Shown here piece by piece: positions 28,392-36,320 of a stretch of DNA of 64,000 nucleotides (position 1 is its first letter; each line of letters opens with the position of its first letter). A program made the translations under genes and the position numbers. The notes beneath the pieces were generated by a model that saw only the letters and a list, made by a program, of their open reading frames with translations, was not told the origin of the DNA and searched no databases. The DNA lies in contig NZ_AVFL01000016.1 in assembly GCF_000576635.1 (NCBI RefSeq), positions 1 through 64,000 of the forward strand, read 5' to 3'. Source of the stretch: Skermanella stibiiresistens SB22 (lineage in GTDB: Bacteria; Pseudomonadota; Alphaproteobacteria; Azospirillales; Azospirillaceae).

Positions 28392-31088
28392 TCACCTCTC
28401 TGGTCCTTCAGATTTTGGAAAGTACTTATAAACTGTGCTATGTCCAATATTAAGAAGGTCTGCGACTTTTCCCTTCATGATACCATAATCTAAAACCATT
28501 CTACGCATTACCCGCATTCCTAGTTCATTGAGAACTGGGCGCCTCCCATGCGATCTGTGAGATCCGTCGCTTAGAAGAAGACGAATATCCGGAGATATGC
28601 CTCCATTACTAAGGATCTCATTGATAATGTCATCTTCGGTCATCGGCTTTTCAGGATCTTTTTCTTCCTCCTCAAGCCAGAGAACCCAACTCCGTAGAGA
28701 TCCACCAATTTTGTGCTTAGACCCACCCGTCCAGCTTGTGATGCCAAACTTCTTTGCGACTGAATCACCTATGCTCTTAGGTGATACGAGAGGGTCCTCA
28801 CGTATCAGTGGCCTCACAAATTCTATAACTTCGTGACGAGACGCAGCACCCCGAACAATGCTCTTAGCATTCGTGCTGTTACTCCAGAGAGGTATCTGTG
28901 GCTGTCCGTCGAAATCGATCAGGCGAAAGCGCAATAAAACAGAGACATTCTTCTCTCCATACTGCTTCTGAAGCTCTGCAATTGAGACCTTTTCTTGGAG
29001 GGAATGTGAGTAAGCATCAACGATCGGGTGTGGATTGCAATTCAGTAAGAATATACTCTGAGTCAGTTGGTGCTCATACTCACTTTCAAGTGAGTTGAAT
29101 GTTCCTTCAGTAAGCTCAGTAAGCTGAGTAGCGACGTTGGTTTTATCCAGCTTAGTTTTGGGCGGTTTTTTCTCGACTTTCCCTTTTACACTTGATGTAT
29201 GGATTCCCACTGGCTCTTCATCGCTGGTCGACACCGAAATTATTTCCAAAATATTATCGAAAACTGTCTTAAAATTCTGGAAAGCTCGCTCTGGTAGGGT
29301 AGGCACAACGTGCTCGGCAAAACCCATTTTTGAGTCACTATCGACCTTCATGAACTGAAGCTGATCCGATAAGGAGGATTCTACCGTTATGCTGCCAAAT
29401 TTCATTATGAGCAATCCTGGCTTGAGGACAAGACCATAATCATCAATCTTTGTTTTTAGAAACTCTTCATCAAACATGAACTCTATTGACAAGTTCTCCG
29501 CCTCAACCCAATCCTGCTTCTCTGGAATAGGCGGTAGTAGCAGGGCATAAGCTCTGCGATTTTTATGCACCTTTATCCAATCTTTTTCAGGAAATATCTC
29601 AAAGTTTCTGTCTAGTTGGAAGGCTTTTTTGCCATCTCCGTCGTTGTCAAAGATGCCGATTTTTAACGTAGAGACAGAAGGGATCACCGAACACAAATGC
29701 TTGGTTAGGGTTCCCACACCAGCGCTGCCGCCGGTGGATATGTTTTCAGGAGTAGTATCACACGATGTTATATCGAATGGAGCATTTTGGTTCGGAAAAA
29801 GCTTACTCCATGCAGTTGATAATATCATGACATCCGTTTTTCCTTCGGTGATTACAACAGGCTTTGAAAACCGCTTGATCCTCTCCTCAAGCTCAGCCGC
29901 TTGAGCTTCGAACTGCTTGGTATAAACCTTTGCCTCCTCAGCTTCTGCTATTTTGCGATGCATCAGATTACGCAGCTGCGACATAAGAGATATGTGTCCA
30001 AGCTCCTCGGCTAATGTAAGGTCATCAATGTCCGTAGCGTGAGGATGAGCTACATTAGTAATCGTTGTAGTACCTCCAGCTTTAATTGCTCGATATAATG
30101 AACAGCGGGGATCGTCAACGGAGATAAACGCGGGACTATGGGTAGTGATAAATATTTGGGAGCTTTTCCTGTATTCATCTGCGCACCTTTGGAACATCTG
30201 ACTTGCTATGCGGAATTCCATTGAATTTTCCGGTTCTTCAAACCCCCAAAGGAACCGATGCTTTGATTTTTTTGCGATATAATCCAAAATAGTTGGAATC
30301 ATCCGTAAACGCAATCCATCTCCCAAAGCATCTATGTTCATTGAAGTTCCTACCTGCTCAGCTTGCATCGTTGTGATAAGTATAGATTGAAAAAGGTCAG
30401 GTAAGCTGCGGGGCAATGAAAAGTTCAAAGAAATATCGGTGGCTAATGAAAAATCCTTCCTCAGAGACTCAGTCGTGACCTTAAGGTATCTGTTAAATCC
30501 TTCTACTTCATTGTCAAAGCTTTTATGAATTTTCTCGTCTAGTTCAAATATTGATCTATGCAGATGCTTCATAAGACCTTGAAAAACGTTCAGGTCTTTT
30601 ATGGCAGGTATGTATACATATCGATGTCTGCTGAGAAATATCTCTACAATTTGCAATATGTATGCCGATTCCAAGCTAAACTTACTCTCTGGATCTTGAC
30701 GCCCGCTATAAATGGAGATTTTCTCTTTATGATCTCCATCAAACCAAGTTTTCGTGACAGTAAATGTTGCTGGAAGTGCGTCTTCAAAAAAATCGCCTCG
30801 AGAAAATGTGACCGCTATCGAAATCGAAGGCCGCGTTTTAGGGTTACGTCGCTTCGCCTCATTGCTTCTCTGGTTGGAATAATCGCGCAAGAAATTTAAG
30901 GCTTCTTGCCATTCAGTTTCACCGTTGAAAAAAAGATTGAGAGCTTTGAGCAAATTTGACTTTCCGGCGTTGTTTGAACCAGTGATGATATTCAAATTGC
31001 CGTTAAAATCCAGTCTGGCTTTGTATAACGATCTGAAATATCTGATCTGAACGCTCTTAATGTATGGCAACGACATTACATCATTCAT
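28392..31088 (-). CDS. OLD-family ATPase/TOPRIM nuclease with an added DNA-binding C-terminus
   Basis: 898 residues. Residues 1-360 form an ABC-type ATPase: Walker A GSNNAGKS (37-44), Walker B region WGFEEPENSMEF with EE at 284-285, and a TTHSPAF switch (315-321). A coiled-coil-like segment (375-408) leads into a TOPRIM domain with VITEGKTD (Glu 415) and IGIFDNDGDG (Asp 481, 483). This is the OLD nuclease layout, usually ending near 600 residues. Here about 250 more follow, with a possible winged helix (770-800) and a recombinase-like HTH at the end (KVADLLNIGHSTVYKYFPK). The gene is clearly AT-richer than the host genes, suggesting transfer. OLD proteins act in phage defence; this fusion is not one I recognise. 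Confidence 0.9.
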   Translation of the reverse strand: MNDVMSLPYIKSVQIRYFRSLYKARLDFNGNLNIITGSNNAGKSNLLKALNLFFNGETEWQEALNFLRDYSNQRSNEAKRRNPKTRPSISIAVTFSRGDFFEDALPATFTVTKTWFDGDHKEKISIYSGRQDPESKFSLESAYILQIVEIFLSRHRYVYIPAIKDLNVFQGLMKHLHRSIFELDEKIHKSFDNEVEGFNRYLKVTTESLRKDFSLATDISLNFSLPRSLPDLFQSILITTMQAEQVGTSMNIDALGDGLRLRMIPTILDYIAKKSKHRFLWGFEEPENSMEFRIASQMFQRCADEYRKSSQIFITTHSPAFISVDDPRCSLYRAIKAGGTTTITNVAHPHATDIDDLTLAEELGHISLMSQLRNLMHRKIAEAEEAKVYTKQFEAQAAELEERIKRFSKPVVITEGKTDVMILSTAWSKLFPNQNAPFDITSCDTTPENISTGGSAGVGTLTKHLCSVIPSVSTLKIGIFDNDGDGKKAFQLDRNFEIFPEKDWIKVHKNRRAYALLLPPIPEKQDWVEAENLSIEFMFDEEFLKTKIDDYGLVLKPGLLIMKFGSITVESSLSDQLQFMKVDSDSKMGFAEHVVPTLPERAFQNFKTVFDNILEIISVSTSDEEPVGIHTSSVKGKVEKKPPKTKLDKTNVATQLTELTEGTFNSLESEYEHQLTQSIFLLNCNPHPIVDAYSHSLQEKVSIAELQKQYGEKNVSVLLRFRLIDFDGQPQIPLWSNSTNAKSIVRGAASRHEVIEFVRPLIREDPLVSPKSIGDSVAKKFGITSWTGGSKHKIGGSLRSWVLWLEEEEKDPEKPMTEDDIINEILSNGGISPDIRLLLSDGSHRSHGRRPVLNELGMRVMRRMVLDYGIMKGKVADLLNIGHSTVYKYFPKSEGPER

Positions 31089-31726
31089 TTGGTGCTTGGC
31101 CTTTTTATCAGGTTCTTTAGTTTTTGTGCAATATCAATTTGTGAACTAGGTACAGCGCAAAAAAATACCGTCTTGTTGAACTCTCAGTCAAGCACTTAGT
31201 TGTACGATCGACTCTGAGCCGGCACAACACAAATCTATAATATCTATGGTTGTGCATTTTGCTATGATGCAAAAATAGATTTAGTAAAAATTATTGAGAT
31301 TTGCTTGAAACGCGATAAATCACTGGCTAGGTGAATCAGATTAAGAGCGGAAAGCAAAGCCTATATCAGAGCAGGACAGTCAATGGCCTCGACGTTGCTA
31401 GCCGGATTTGTGACAGCTACACTAAGCAATAACTCGTGGATCTCCCCTGCATCCTTGCTCGCCATTCCGCAAACTACCCCCTCCTCGCACGCGTTTTCCA
31501 AGTTACTTGCAATCTTCGCTAGCCAATTAGAAACAGCTACAAAAATCATTATAACGTAGAGAAATTAACGACTTAGGTATTAATGTTCGGGTTGTGTTAA
31601 CAGGTCGACAAATGAAGTGATCGGTAGTGAGGTCAAAGAAGGTTGAAATCGGACCATGTCGGGGTTGATTGTAAAATTCCAAATGCAACTTTTAATCTTG
31701 TTAAATGTGAGTCGATGGAGGCTTGC
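31089..31726. other. AT-rich intergenic region without a convincing gene
   Basis: About 640 bp of low-GC DNA between the OLD-family gene and the interrupted regulator. Only short open frames occur, such as a 62-codon frame at 31361-31549 on the minus strand, without family resemblance. A 24-codon frame (31655-31729, starting MSGLIVKF) ends in a 4-nt overlap with the regulator start and could be the last trace of an upstream partner gene. The OLD gene promoter must also lie here. Confidence 0.5.
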
Positions 31727-31856
31727 ATGAACACGGTGACACTCTCGATCGCTTCCCGCGAGGATGTGACGCGGCGGGCTCTGTCGGCTTTCGGCGGTGA
31801 GCGGCAAGGTGCCCATATCTCGTTCGAGTCAGTCGAACTCCTGTGGCAGACCTTGA
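31727..31856 (+). pseudogene. 5' part of a winged-helix regulator gene interrupted by IS66
   Basis: GGAGG precedes ATG 31727, and the frame reads MNTVTLSIASREDVTRRAL through FESVELLWQTL before the IS66 left end. Joining it to 34366 after removing the element and one copy of the duplicated target restores ...LLWQTLTRKRWELLRSM... in frame with no changed residue. The restored protein has about 114 residues and is a small DNA-binding protein of the HVO_A0114-like type, often an antitoxin-like regulator. The insertion looks recent. Confidence 0.88.
31849..31856. repeat. Left 8-bp target-site duplication of the IS66 element
   Basis: GACCTTGA directly abuts the left inverted repeat and is repeated exactly at 34358-34365. 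Eight base pairs is the duplication length known for IS66. Confidence 0.95.
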
Positions 31857-31878
31857 GTAAGCGCCCGAGGAACGCCCG

Positions 31879-33459
31879 TCAGCAGATCTCTGGATCGAAG
31901 CTCATGACCCAGGGCAGGAGCTTGTCGTAGTCGGTGAGATCGCGGTCGCGGCCGATGGTCTCCAGCACGCGGGTCAGCCAGATGCGGGGATTGACGCCGT
32001 TGGCCTTGGCGGTTTCTATCAGGGTGTAGTAGACGGCGGCGGCGTCGCCGCCGGCATCGGATCCGGCGAACAGCCAGTTCTTGCGGCCGATGGCGACAGT
32101 GCGCATCGAGCGTTCGGCGATGTTGTTGTCTATTTCCAGCCGCCCGTCGGCAAGGTAGCGGGTCAGCGCCGCCCAGCGGGTCAGCGCGTAACGGATCGCC
32201 TCGGCGAGAGCCGACTTGCCGGAGACTTGACCGAGCAGTCGCTCCAGGCAGCGGCGCAGGTCCGCGATTTCCGGCGCGGCATCGGTTTGACGCGCGGCTT
32301 CCCGCCGCGCCGGCGGCTTGCCGCGCACCCGGTCCTCGACCGCATACAGCGAGCCGATGCGCTCCAGCACCTCCGCCGCCGCCGGGCTGGCGTGGGCATG
32401 GTGGATGTCGAAGAACTTGCGGCGGACATGCGCCCAGCAGGCCACCTCGACCGCGACGGGCGGGTCGGTTCCCCTGGCCTCGTACAGCGCGTTGAACCCG
32501 GCGTAGCCGTCGGCCTGCAAGGCGCCGCTCCATCCGGCCAGGTGCGCCTTCGGTCGCTCCGCCTTGCGGTCGGGAGCGTAGCGGTAGAGCACCGCCGGGG
32601 CGGTGGCGTCGCCGCTGGCGCGGTCGTCACGTACATAGACCCACAGCCGGCCGGTGCGGGTCTTGCCGGCGCCGGGCGCCAGCACCGGGACCGGCGTATC
32701 GTCCGCATGCAGCTTGAACGACCGCACCACGTGCTCGGCGATGCGCGTGGCCAGCGGCTTCAGCAGGGCGGCGGTCCGGCCGAGCCAGTCGGTCAGGGTC
32801 GAGCGCGGCAGGTCGACACCGTCGCGCGCGAAGCGTTCGGCCTGACGGTAGGCCGGCAGATGGTCGTCGTACTTGGACAGCACGATGTCGGTCAACAGGC
32901 TGGCCCCGGCGTTGCTCTTGGGCAGCGGCACGGGCGGCGGCGGCGCCTCGCTGATGTCGCCGCAGCACCGGCAGGCCATCACCAGGCGGACGTACCGGCG
33001 CACCCGCAGCCGGGCCGGAACCACCTCCAGCACCTCGCTCACGTCCTCGCCGATCCGCCGCAGATCCCCGCCGCAGCCGGGGCAGGCCGCGTAGGGCGGC
33101 GGCAGTTCCTCCTCCTCGCGCGGCAGGTGGGCTGGCAGGGGCTTGCGCACCGGATGCCGCCGCTCCGCCGTCGGCGACGCGGGGCAAGGCGCCAAACCGG
33201 CGTCGCGTTCCGCCTGTTCCTGCTCGAGATCCTCGATCTGCAACTCGAGTTGGTCGGCGGCGCGGTCGAGCTTCTCGGAGCTCTGCCCGAACCGCCGCCG
33301 CCGAAGGGCCGCGAGCTGGTCCTTCAGCGTCTCGATGATCCGGTCGCGCGCCGTCACCGCCCGGTCCCGCTCGGCCAGCCGGACCGTCAGGTCGGCAATC
33401 AGCGCCTGGAGCGCCGTGACGTCGTCGGGTAAGGGGATCGGGGCGGAGCGGGTGACCAT
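31879..33459 (-). CDS. tnpC: IS66 transposase TnpC (DDE transposase)
   Basis: A 526-residue IS66 transposase. It has an N-terminal leucine-zipper-like helix (LADLTVRLAERDRAVTARDR), a zinc-finger segment (CPGCGGDLRRIG, CRCCGD), and a catalytic core with the DDE residues in LHADDTPVPV, LQADGYAGF and RLEIDNNIAERSM. The C-terminal IS66 motif DAGGDAAAVYYTLIETAKANG is intact. The stop codon lies 2 bp inside the left inverted repeat. Length and motifs indicate a functional enzyme. Confidence 0.96.
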   Translation of the reverse strand: MVTRSAPIPLPDDVTALQALIADLTVRLAERDRAVTARDRIIETLKDQLAALRRRRFGQSSEKLDRAADQLELQIEDLEQEQAERDAGLAPCPASPTAERRHPVRKPLPAHLPREEEELPPPYAACPGCGGDLRRIGEDVSEVLEVVPARLRVRRYVRLVMACRCCGDISEAPPPPVPLPKSNAGASLLTDIVLSKYDDHLPAYRQAERFARDGVDLPRSTLTDWLGRTAALLKPLATRIAEHVVRSFKLHADDTPVPVLAPGAGKTRTGRLWVYVRDDRASGDATAPAVLYRYAPDRKAERPKAHLAGWSGALQADGYAGFNALYEARGTDPPVAVEVACWAHVRRKFFDIHHAHASPAAAEVLERIGSLYAVEDRVRGKPPARREAARQTDAAPEIADLRRCLERLLGQVSGKSALAEAIRYALTRWAALTRYLADGRLEIDNNIAERSMRTVAIGRKNWLFAGSDAGGDAAAVYYTLIETAKANGVNPRIWLTRVLETIGRDRDLTDYDKLLPWVMSFDPEIC

Positions 33460-33531
33460 GTCCCGAGTATACCCCGCCTGCCGGCCGCGGGCATCGGACC
33501 TTGCCGGGATGAGTCATCGCGCCGCGGGGCT

Positions 33532-33885
33532 TCAGGCCGCCCGTGTCGGAGCCGGTTCGTCGGTCCGGCGCAAGGCGCGCCAGTCGATGCCCTCGAGCAG
33601 CATCGCCAGTTCCGCCGGCGTCAGCCGGACCTGCTCCGCGGCCGGGCTGGGCCAGACGAACCGGCCCTTCTCCAGCCGCTTGGCGAAAAGGCACAGCCCC
33701 TGGCCGTCCCACGCCAGGATCTTCAGCAGGTCGCCCCGTCGGCCCCGGAACAGGAAGAGATGGCCGGAGAACGGGTCCTTGCTCAGCTGTTCCTGGACGA
33801 CCGCGGCCAGTCCGTCGAACCCCTTCCTCATGTCAACCGGCTTGGCCGCCAGCCAGACCTTCATGCCCTGCGGGACCGCGATCAT
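33532..33885 (-). CDS. tnpB: IS66 accessory protein TnpB
   Basis: A 117-residue IS66 Orf2 protein required for transposition. Its family signature VWLAAKPVDMRKGFDGLAAVVQ and the following DPFSGHLFLFRGRRGD are intact. ATG 33885 overlaps the tnpA stop by 4 nt (ATGA), which supports this start over an upstream one that would run into tnpA. Confidence 0.95.
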   Translation of the reverse strand: MIAVPQGMKVWLAAKPVDMRKGFDGLAAVVQEQLSKDPFSGHLFLFRGRRGDLLKILAWDGQGLCLFAKRLEKGRFVWPSPAAEQVRLTPAELAMLLEGIDWRALRRTDEPAPTRAA

Positions 33886-34259
33886 GGCCGGCTCCCCAGG
33901 GCGGCGACCAGGGCCAGGAGTGCCGGCACGGGATAGCCGGCTCCGGCTTCCAGGCGCGTTCCGTCGGGCAGCGTGACGGCCACCCGATCCGACCCGATCC
34001 GTTCGCCCTCGACGACCGAAGCTGGCAGTTCGGACAGCTTGACCGGAATCAGAAGGGGCGCGTCGTCGCCAGCCCCGTTCCTGCCGGTGGATAGCCGCTT
34101 GCGCCACGCATAGAGGCAGCTCTCGGCAACCTCATGGCGGCGCGCCACGTGCGAGATGATCGCTCCCGGCGCGAACGCTTCCTCGACCAGCCGCGCCTTC
34201 TCCTCCAAACTCCAGCGTCGGCGCCGCTCCCGTCCGGTGATGATCTCGACACGTTGCAT
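33882..34259 (-). CDS. tnpA: IS66 accessory protein TnpA (HTH)
   Basis: A 125-residue protein with a transposase HTH_8-like domain (RRRWSLEEKARLVEEAF, HVARRHEVAESCLYAWRKRL) and a short C-terminal domain. It is the first gene of the IS66 operon and precedes tnpB with an ATGA overlap. The right inverted repeat lies about 80 bp upstream. Confidence 0.93.
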   Translation of the reverse strand: MQRVEIITGRERRRRWSLEEKARLVEEAFAPGAIISHVARRHEVAESCLYAWRKRLSTGRNGAGDDAPLLIPVKLSELPASVVEGERIGSDRVAVTLPDGTRLEAGAGYPVPALLALVAALGSRP

Positions 34260-34357
34260 CCTTGTGAGCCTCCGTACGGACTCCGATGGAGCCTCCGAAA
34301 ACCCTCTCTTCCAACATCATGGCACGGATGAAAAGGCGGCGTTCCCCGGACGCTTAC

Positions 34358-34365
34358 GACCTTGA
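34358..34365. repeat. Right 8-bp target-site duplication of the IS66 element
   Basis: GACCTTGA directly follows the right inverted repeat and is identical to 31849-31856. Confidence 0.95.
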
Positions 34366-34580
34366 CTCGGAAGCGCTGGGAACTGCTGAGGTCGATGACT
34401 GGCGAGGGTGCGATGACCATTCGCGAGGCCGCCCGGCGCGTTGGCCGCGACGTCAAGGCGGTCCATGGGAATGTGCGGGCGCTTCTCAACGCCGGCATTC
34501 TCTACCGTACCGCCGAGGGCCACATCGTCTTCCCCTACGACGCGGTTCATGTCGACTTCACTTTGACCAAGGCGGCATGA
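34366..34580 (+). pseudogene. 3' part of the winged-helix regulator gene interrupted by IS66
   Basis: The frame reads TRKRWELLRSMTGEGAMTIREAARRV and continues through DVKAVHGNVRALLNAGILYRT to a stop at 34578-34580. It contains the recognition helix of a winged-helix DNA-binding domain. An internal TTG at 34362, inside the duplicated target, could restart translation and yield a 72-residue C-terminal peptide, but no ribosome site is apparent. With the 5' part at 31727-31856 it forms one disrupted gene. Confidence 0.88.
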
Positions 34581-34626
34581 CGGAAGCTCGGCCCACCGGG
34601 AGGCCGAGCGCCCCAGCTCCGACCCT

Positions 34627-34926
34627 CTAGAACCCAAAAACCACTTGATTGGTATGTTCGACCGCCGGCGGTCCGTCGAAGCAGTGGGAGACGAGGGCGC
34701 GCCATTTCTGGAAGTCTTCGGAGCCGCGGAAGTGAACCGTGTGGTCCTCCAGGGTCTCCCACTGGACGACGAGGCGATAGCCAGAGGGGGTCTCGATCGA
34801 CCGCTGCAACTCCATCCCAAGGCATCCCTTGGCGTTGCGGAAAAGCGGGACCGCCTGGGTGGCGCCTTCCTCGAAGGCTTGCTCCATACCGGGTTTGACG
34901 GTGATGCGGGCGATTTCCCAAACCAT
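34627..34926 (-). CDS. Antibiotic biosynthesis monooxygenase (ABM/YgiN-like) family protein
   Basis: A 99-residue dimeric alpha+beta barrel protein. It has the ABM pattern: ARITVKPGMEQAFEEG, a central GCLGMELQRSIETPSGYRLVVQWETLEDH and a final helix with FQKWRALVSH. AAGGAAG precedes ATG 34926. Members include quinol monooxygenases and haem- or reactive-species-handling enzymes, so the substrate is open. It stands alone, convergent with the IS66-interrupted regulator. Confidence 0.85.
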   Translation of the reverse strand: MVWEIARITVKPGMEQAFEEGATQAVPLFRNAKGCLGMELQRSIETPSGYRLVVQWETLEDHTVHFRGSEDFQKWRALVSHCFDGPPAVEHTNQVVFGF

Positions 34927-35216
34927 TGAGTTCTTCCTTTGAAGCGATCGAGTGCCGGTCGGCGCGGGCGATCATGAACGATGCGCGGGTGGTCGTCAGC
35001 ATTTTAGCGCAAGGCGTGCGGGAGAAATCGTCGGGAAATTTCGGGGTGGGGAAATTTTCTGACCGGAAGAGAGCCGGGAGGTGTGAGCGGGTTCACAAGA
35101 GGTTTGGCGGCAGCCGGGTAGTTTCGGCTCCAGGTCACCCCAGGGATCGGAGCGTGTGTCGGAAATGGCGGCGCGTGTCCGGCGGGTGGTCCCAGTCAGA
35201 CCCTATGGGAATCGAA

Positions 35217-35672
35217 ATGAAGATCGAATATTTTTGCTTCGTCGCCGCCGCGGCGGCGGCTCTGACCGGCATGTCCGTGGGGCTTTACATGGGCTTGGCG
35301 CATGATTTCACGCTGGCACCGGCGCACGCCCATCTGAACCTTCTGGGCTGGGTGACGATGAGCCTGTATGGGCTCTATCACCGGGGGCGGGACAAACGGC
35401 CGGCGGCGCTGGCGTGGACGCAGGTCGGCACGGGCGTCGTTGGGTTCATCGGGATGAGCGGCGGTCTGGCGGTGACGCTGACCATCGGCGGGCCGGTGGC
35501 GCTGGGCGTCACGCTGGCGGGCGCCGCGATGGCGATCCTCTCCATGACGCTGTTCATGGCCGTGGTGATCGGGGATGGCTTGCTGAGCGGCCGGGATGCT
35601 CGGCTCTCGGGCGTGAGGCGCGTGGGGGAAATCACGGCTTTCGGCGAAGGAACGAGTTTCACCCGTTCCTGA
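35217..35672 (+). CDS. Short membrane protein with a haem-copper-oxidase-like His motif
   Basis: About 151 residues with four hydrophobic segments. After the first helix the motif HAHLNLLGWVTMSLYGLYHR occurs. This resembles the helix II haem-ligand region of subunit I in cbb3/NO-reductase-type oxidases and appears in a group of short stand-alone membrane proteins. The remaining oxidase histidines are missing, so it is not an oxidase by itself; haem or metal binding is possible. ATG 35217 was chosen because GGGA lies at the right distance (alternative ATG 35205). Confidence 0.7.
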   Translation: MKIEYFCFVAAAAAALTGMSVGLYMGLAHDFTLAPAHAHLNLLGWVTMSLYGLYHRGRDKRPAALAWTQVGTGVVGFIGMSGGLAVTLTIGGPVALGVTLAGAAMAILSMTLFMAVVIGDGLLSGRDARLSGVRRVGEITAFGEGTSFTRS

Positions 35673-35725
35673 AGAGGTTGGGCCGTCCGGCGCGGTTGCG
35701 GTCGCGCCGGGCGGCTCGGCCGCTA

Positions 35726-36031
35726 TCAGGTTCTGGCGTCGTCGATGATCTGGCGGGTCAGGTCGTCGAATTCGGAATTCGCGCGGTGGACATAGATGCC
35801 GGTCAGCAGGAAGGCCGTCACGATGATGAAGAGGCCGACCGGGAGCCCAAGGGTTATCACACCATAGACGGGGATGCCGAGCACGCTGGGGGCGAACGCC
35901 ACGACCAGGACGAAGCCGTAGTAGATCACGAGCATCAGGACCGAAAGCTGAATGCCGAGCTTCGTCCTTTTATGGATCAGCTCGGCGAATTTGGGATTGG
36001 CTCTGATCCTGCTGGTCAATTCCGGGCGCAT
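35726..36031 (-). CDS. DUF485 family inner-membrane protein
   Basis: A 101-residue protein with two hydrophobic segments separated by a short loop, and the DUF485 pattern: NPKFAELIHKRTKLGIQLSVLMLVIYYGFVL ahead of a second helix and the tail YVHRANSEFDDLTRQII. DUF485 genes normally sit beside a sodium/acetate-type symporter (actP); none is present here. The function of the family is not established. Confidence 0.88.
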   Translation of the reverse strand: MRPELTSRIRANPKFAELIHKRTKLGIQLSVLMLVIYYGFVLVVAFAPSVLGIPVYGVITLGLPVGLFIIVTAFLLTGIYVHRANSEFDDLTRQIIDDART

Positions 36032-36320
36032 TTCAAGAATTCCTTGGAAGGCTGATTTCTCGTCCGCCTTCGTGCGACGCTGTATTTATTTATCGTGGAT
36101 TTAGCGTACTCCCTTTTTCGTCTGGGGTTGGGAAATTCTCATGGAAATAAAGGGACGTTGAGGCTGGTTTCGGGAGCCGGCGGACCGCGCTCGTCGGAGG
36201 GGTGCCGGGGAAGTCTTCGCTGTTCCGACTGCGATGGCCGTGTGATGATGGCCGCCACGAACAAGTTCCGAAGGGTAACGGCGGGCACGGCGGGATTCAC
36301 TGGGGAGTTCGCGCGACGTC

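Larger units (their letters stand above)
31857..34357 (-). mobile_element. Complete IS66-family insertion sequence (2501 bp)
   Basis: Terminal inverted repeats of 20 bp (18 identical), both starting GTAAGCG and sharing GGAACGCC, lie at 31857-31876 and 34338-34357. The element carries tnpA, tnpB and tnpC in the usual order on the minus strand and is flanked by perfect copies of GACCTTGA. All three frames are intact, so it may still be mobile. It sits inside a small regulator gene. Its GC-rich composition matches the host rather than the AT-rich target region. Confidence 0.97.

Noticed and set aside
30558-30899. 113-codon frame antisense within the OLD-family gene
   Set aside because: It lies inside an intact 898-residue gene and shows no independent start signal.
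31361-31549. 62-codon frame in the AT-rich intergenic region
   Set aside because: It has no ribosome site, motif or neighbour support, and frames of this length are expected by chance.
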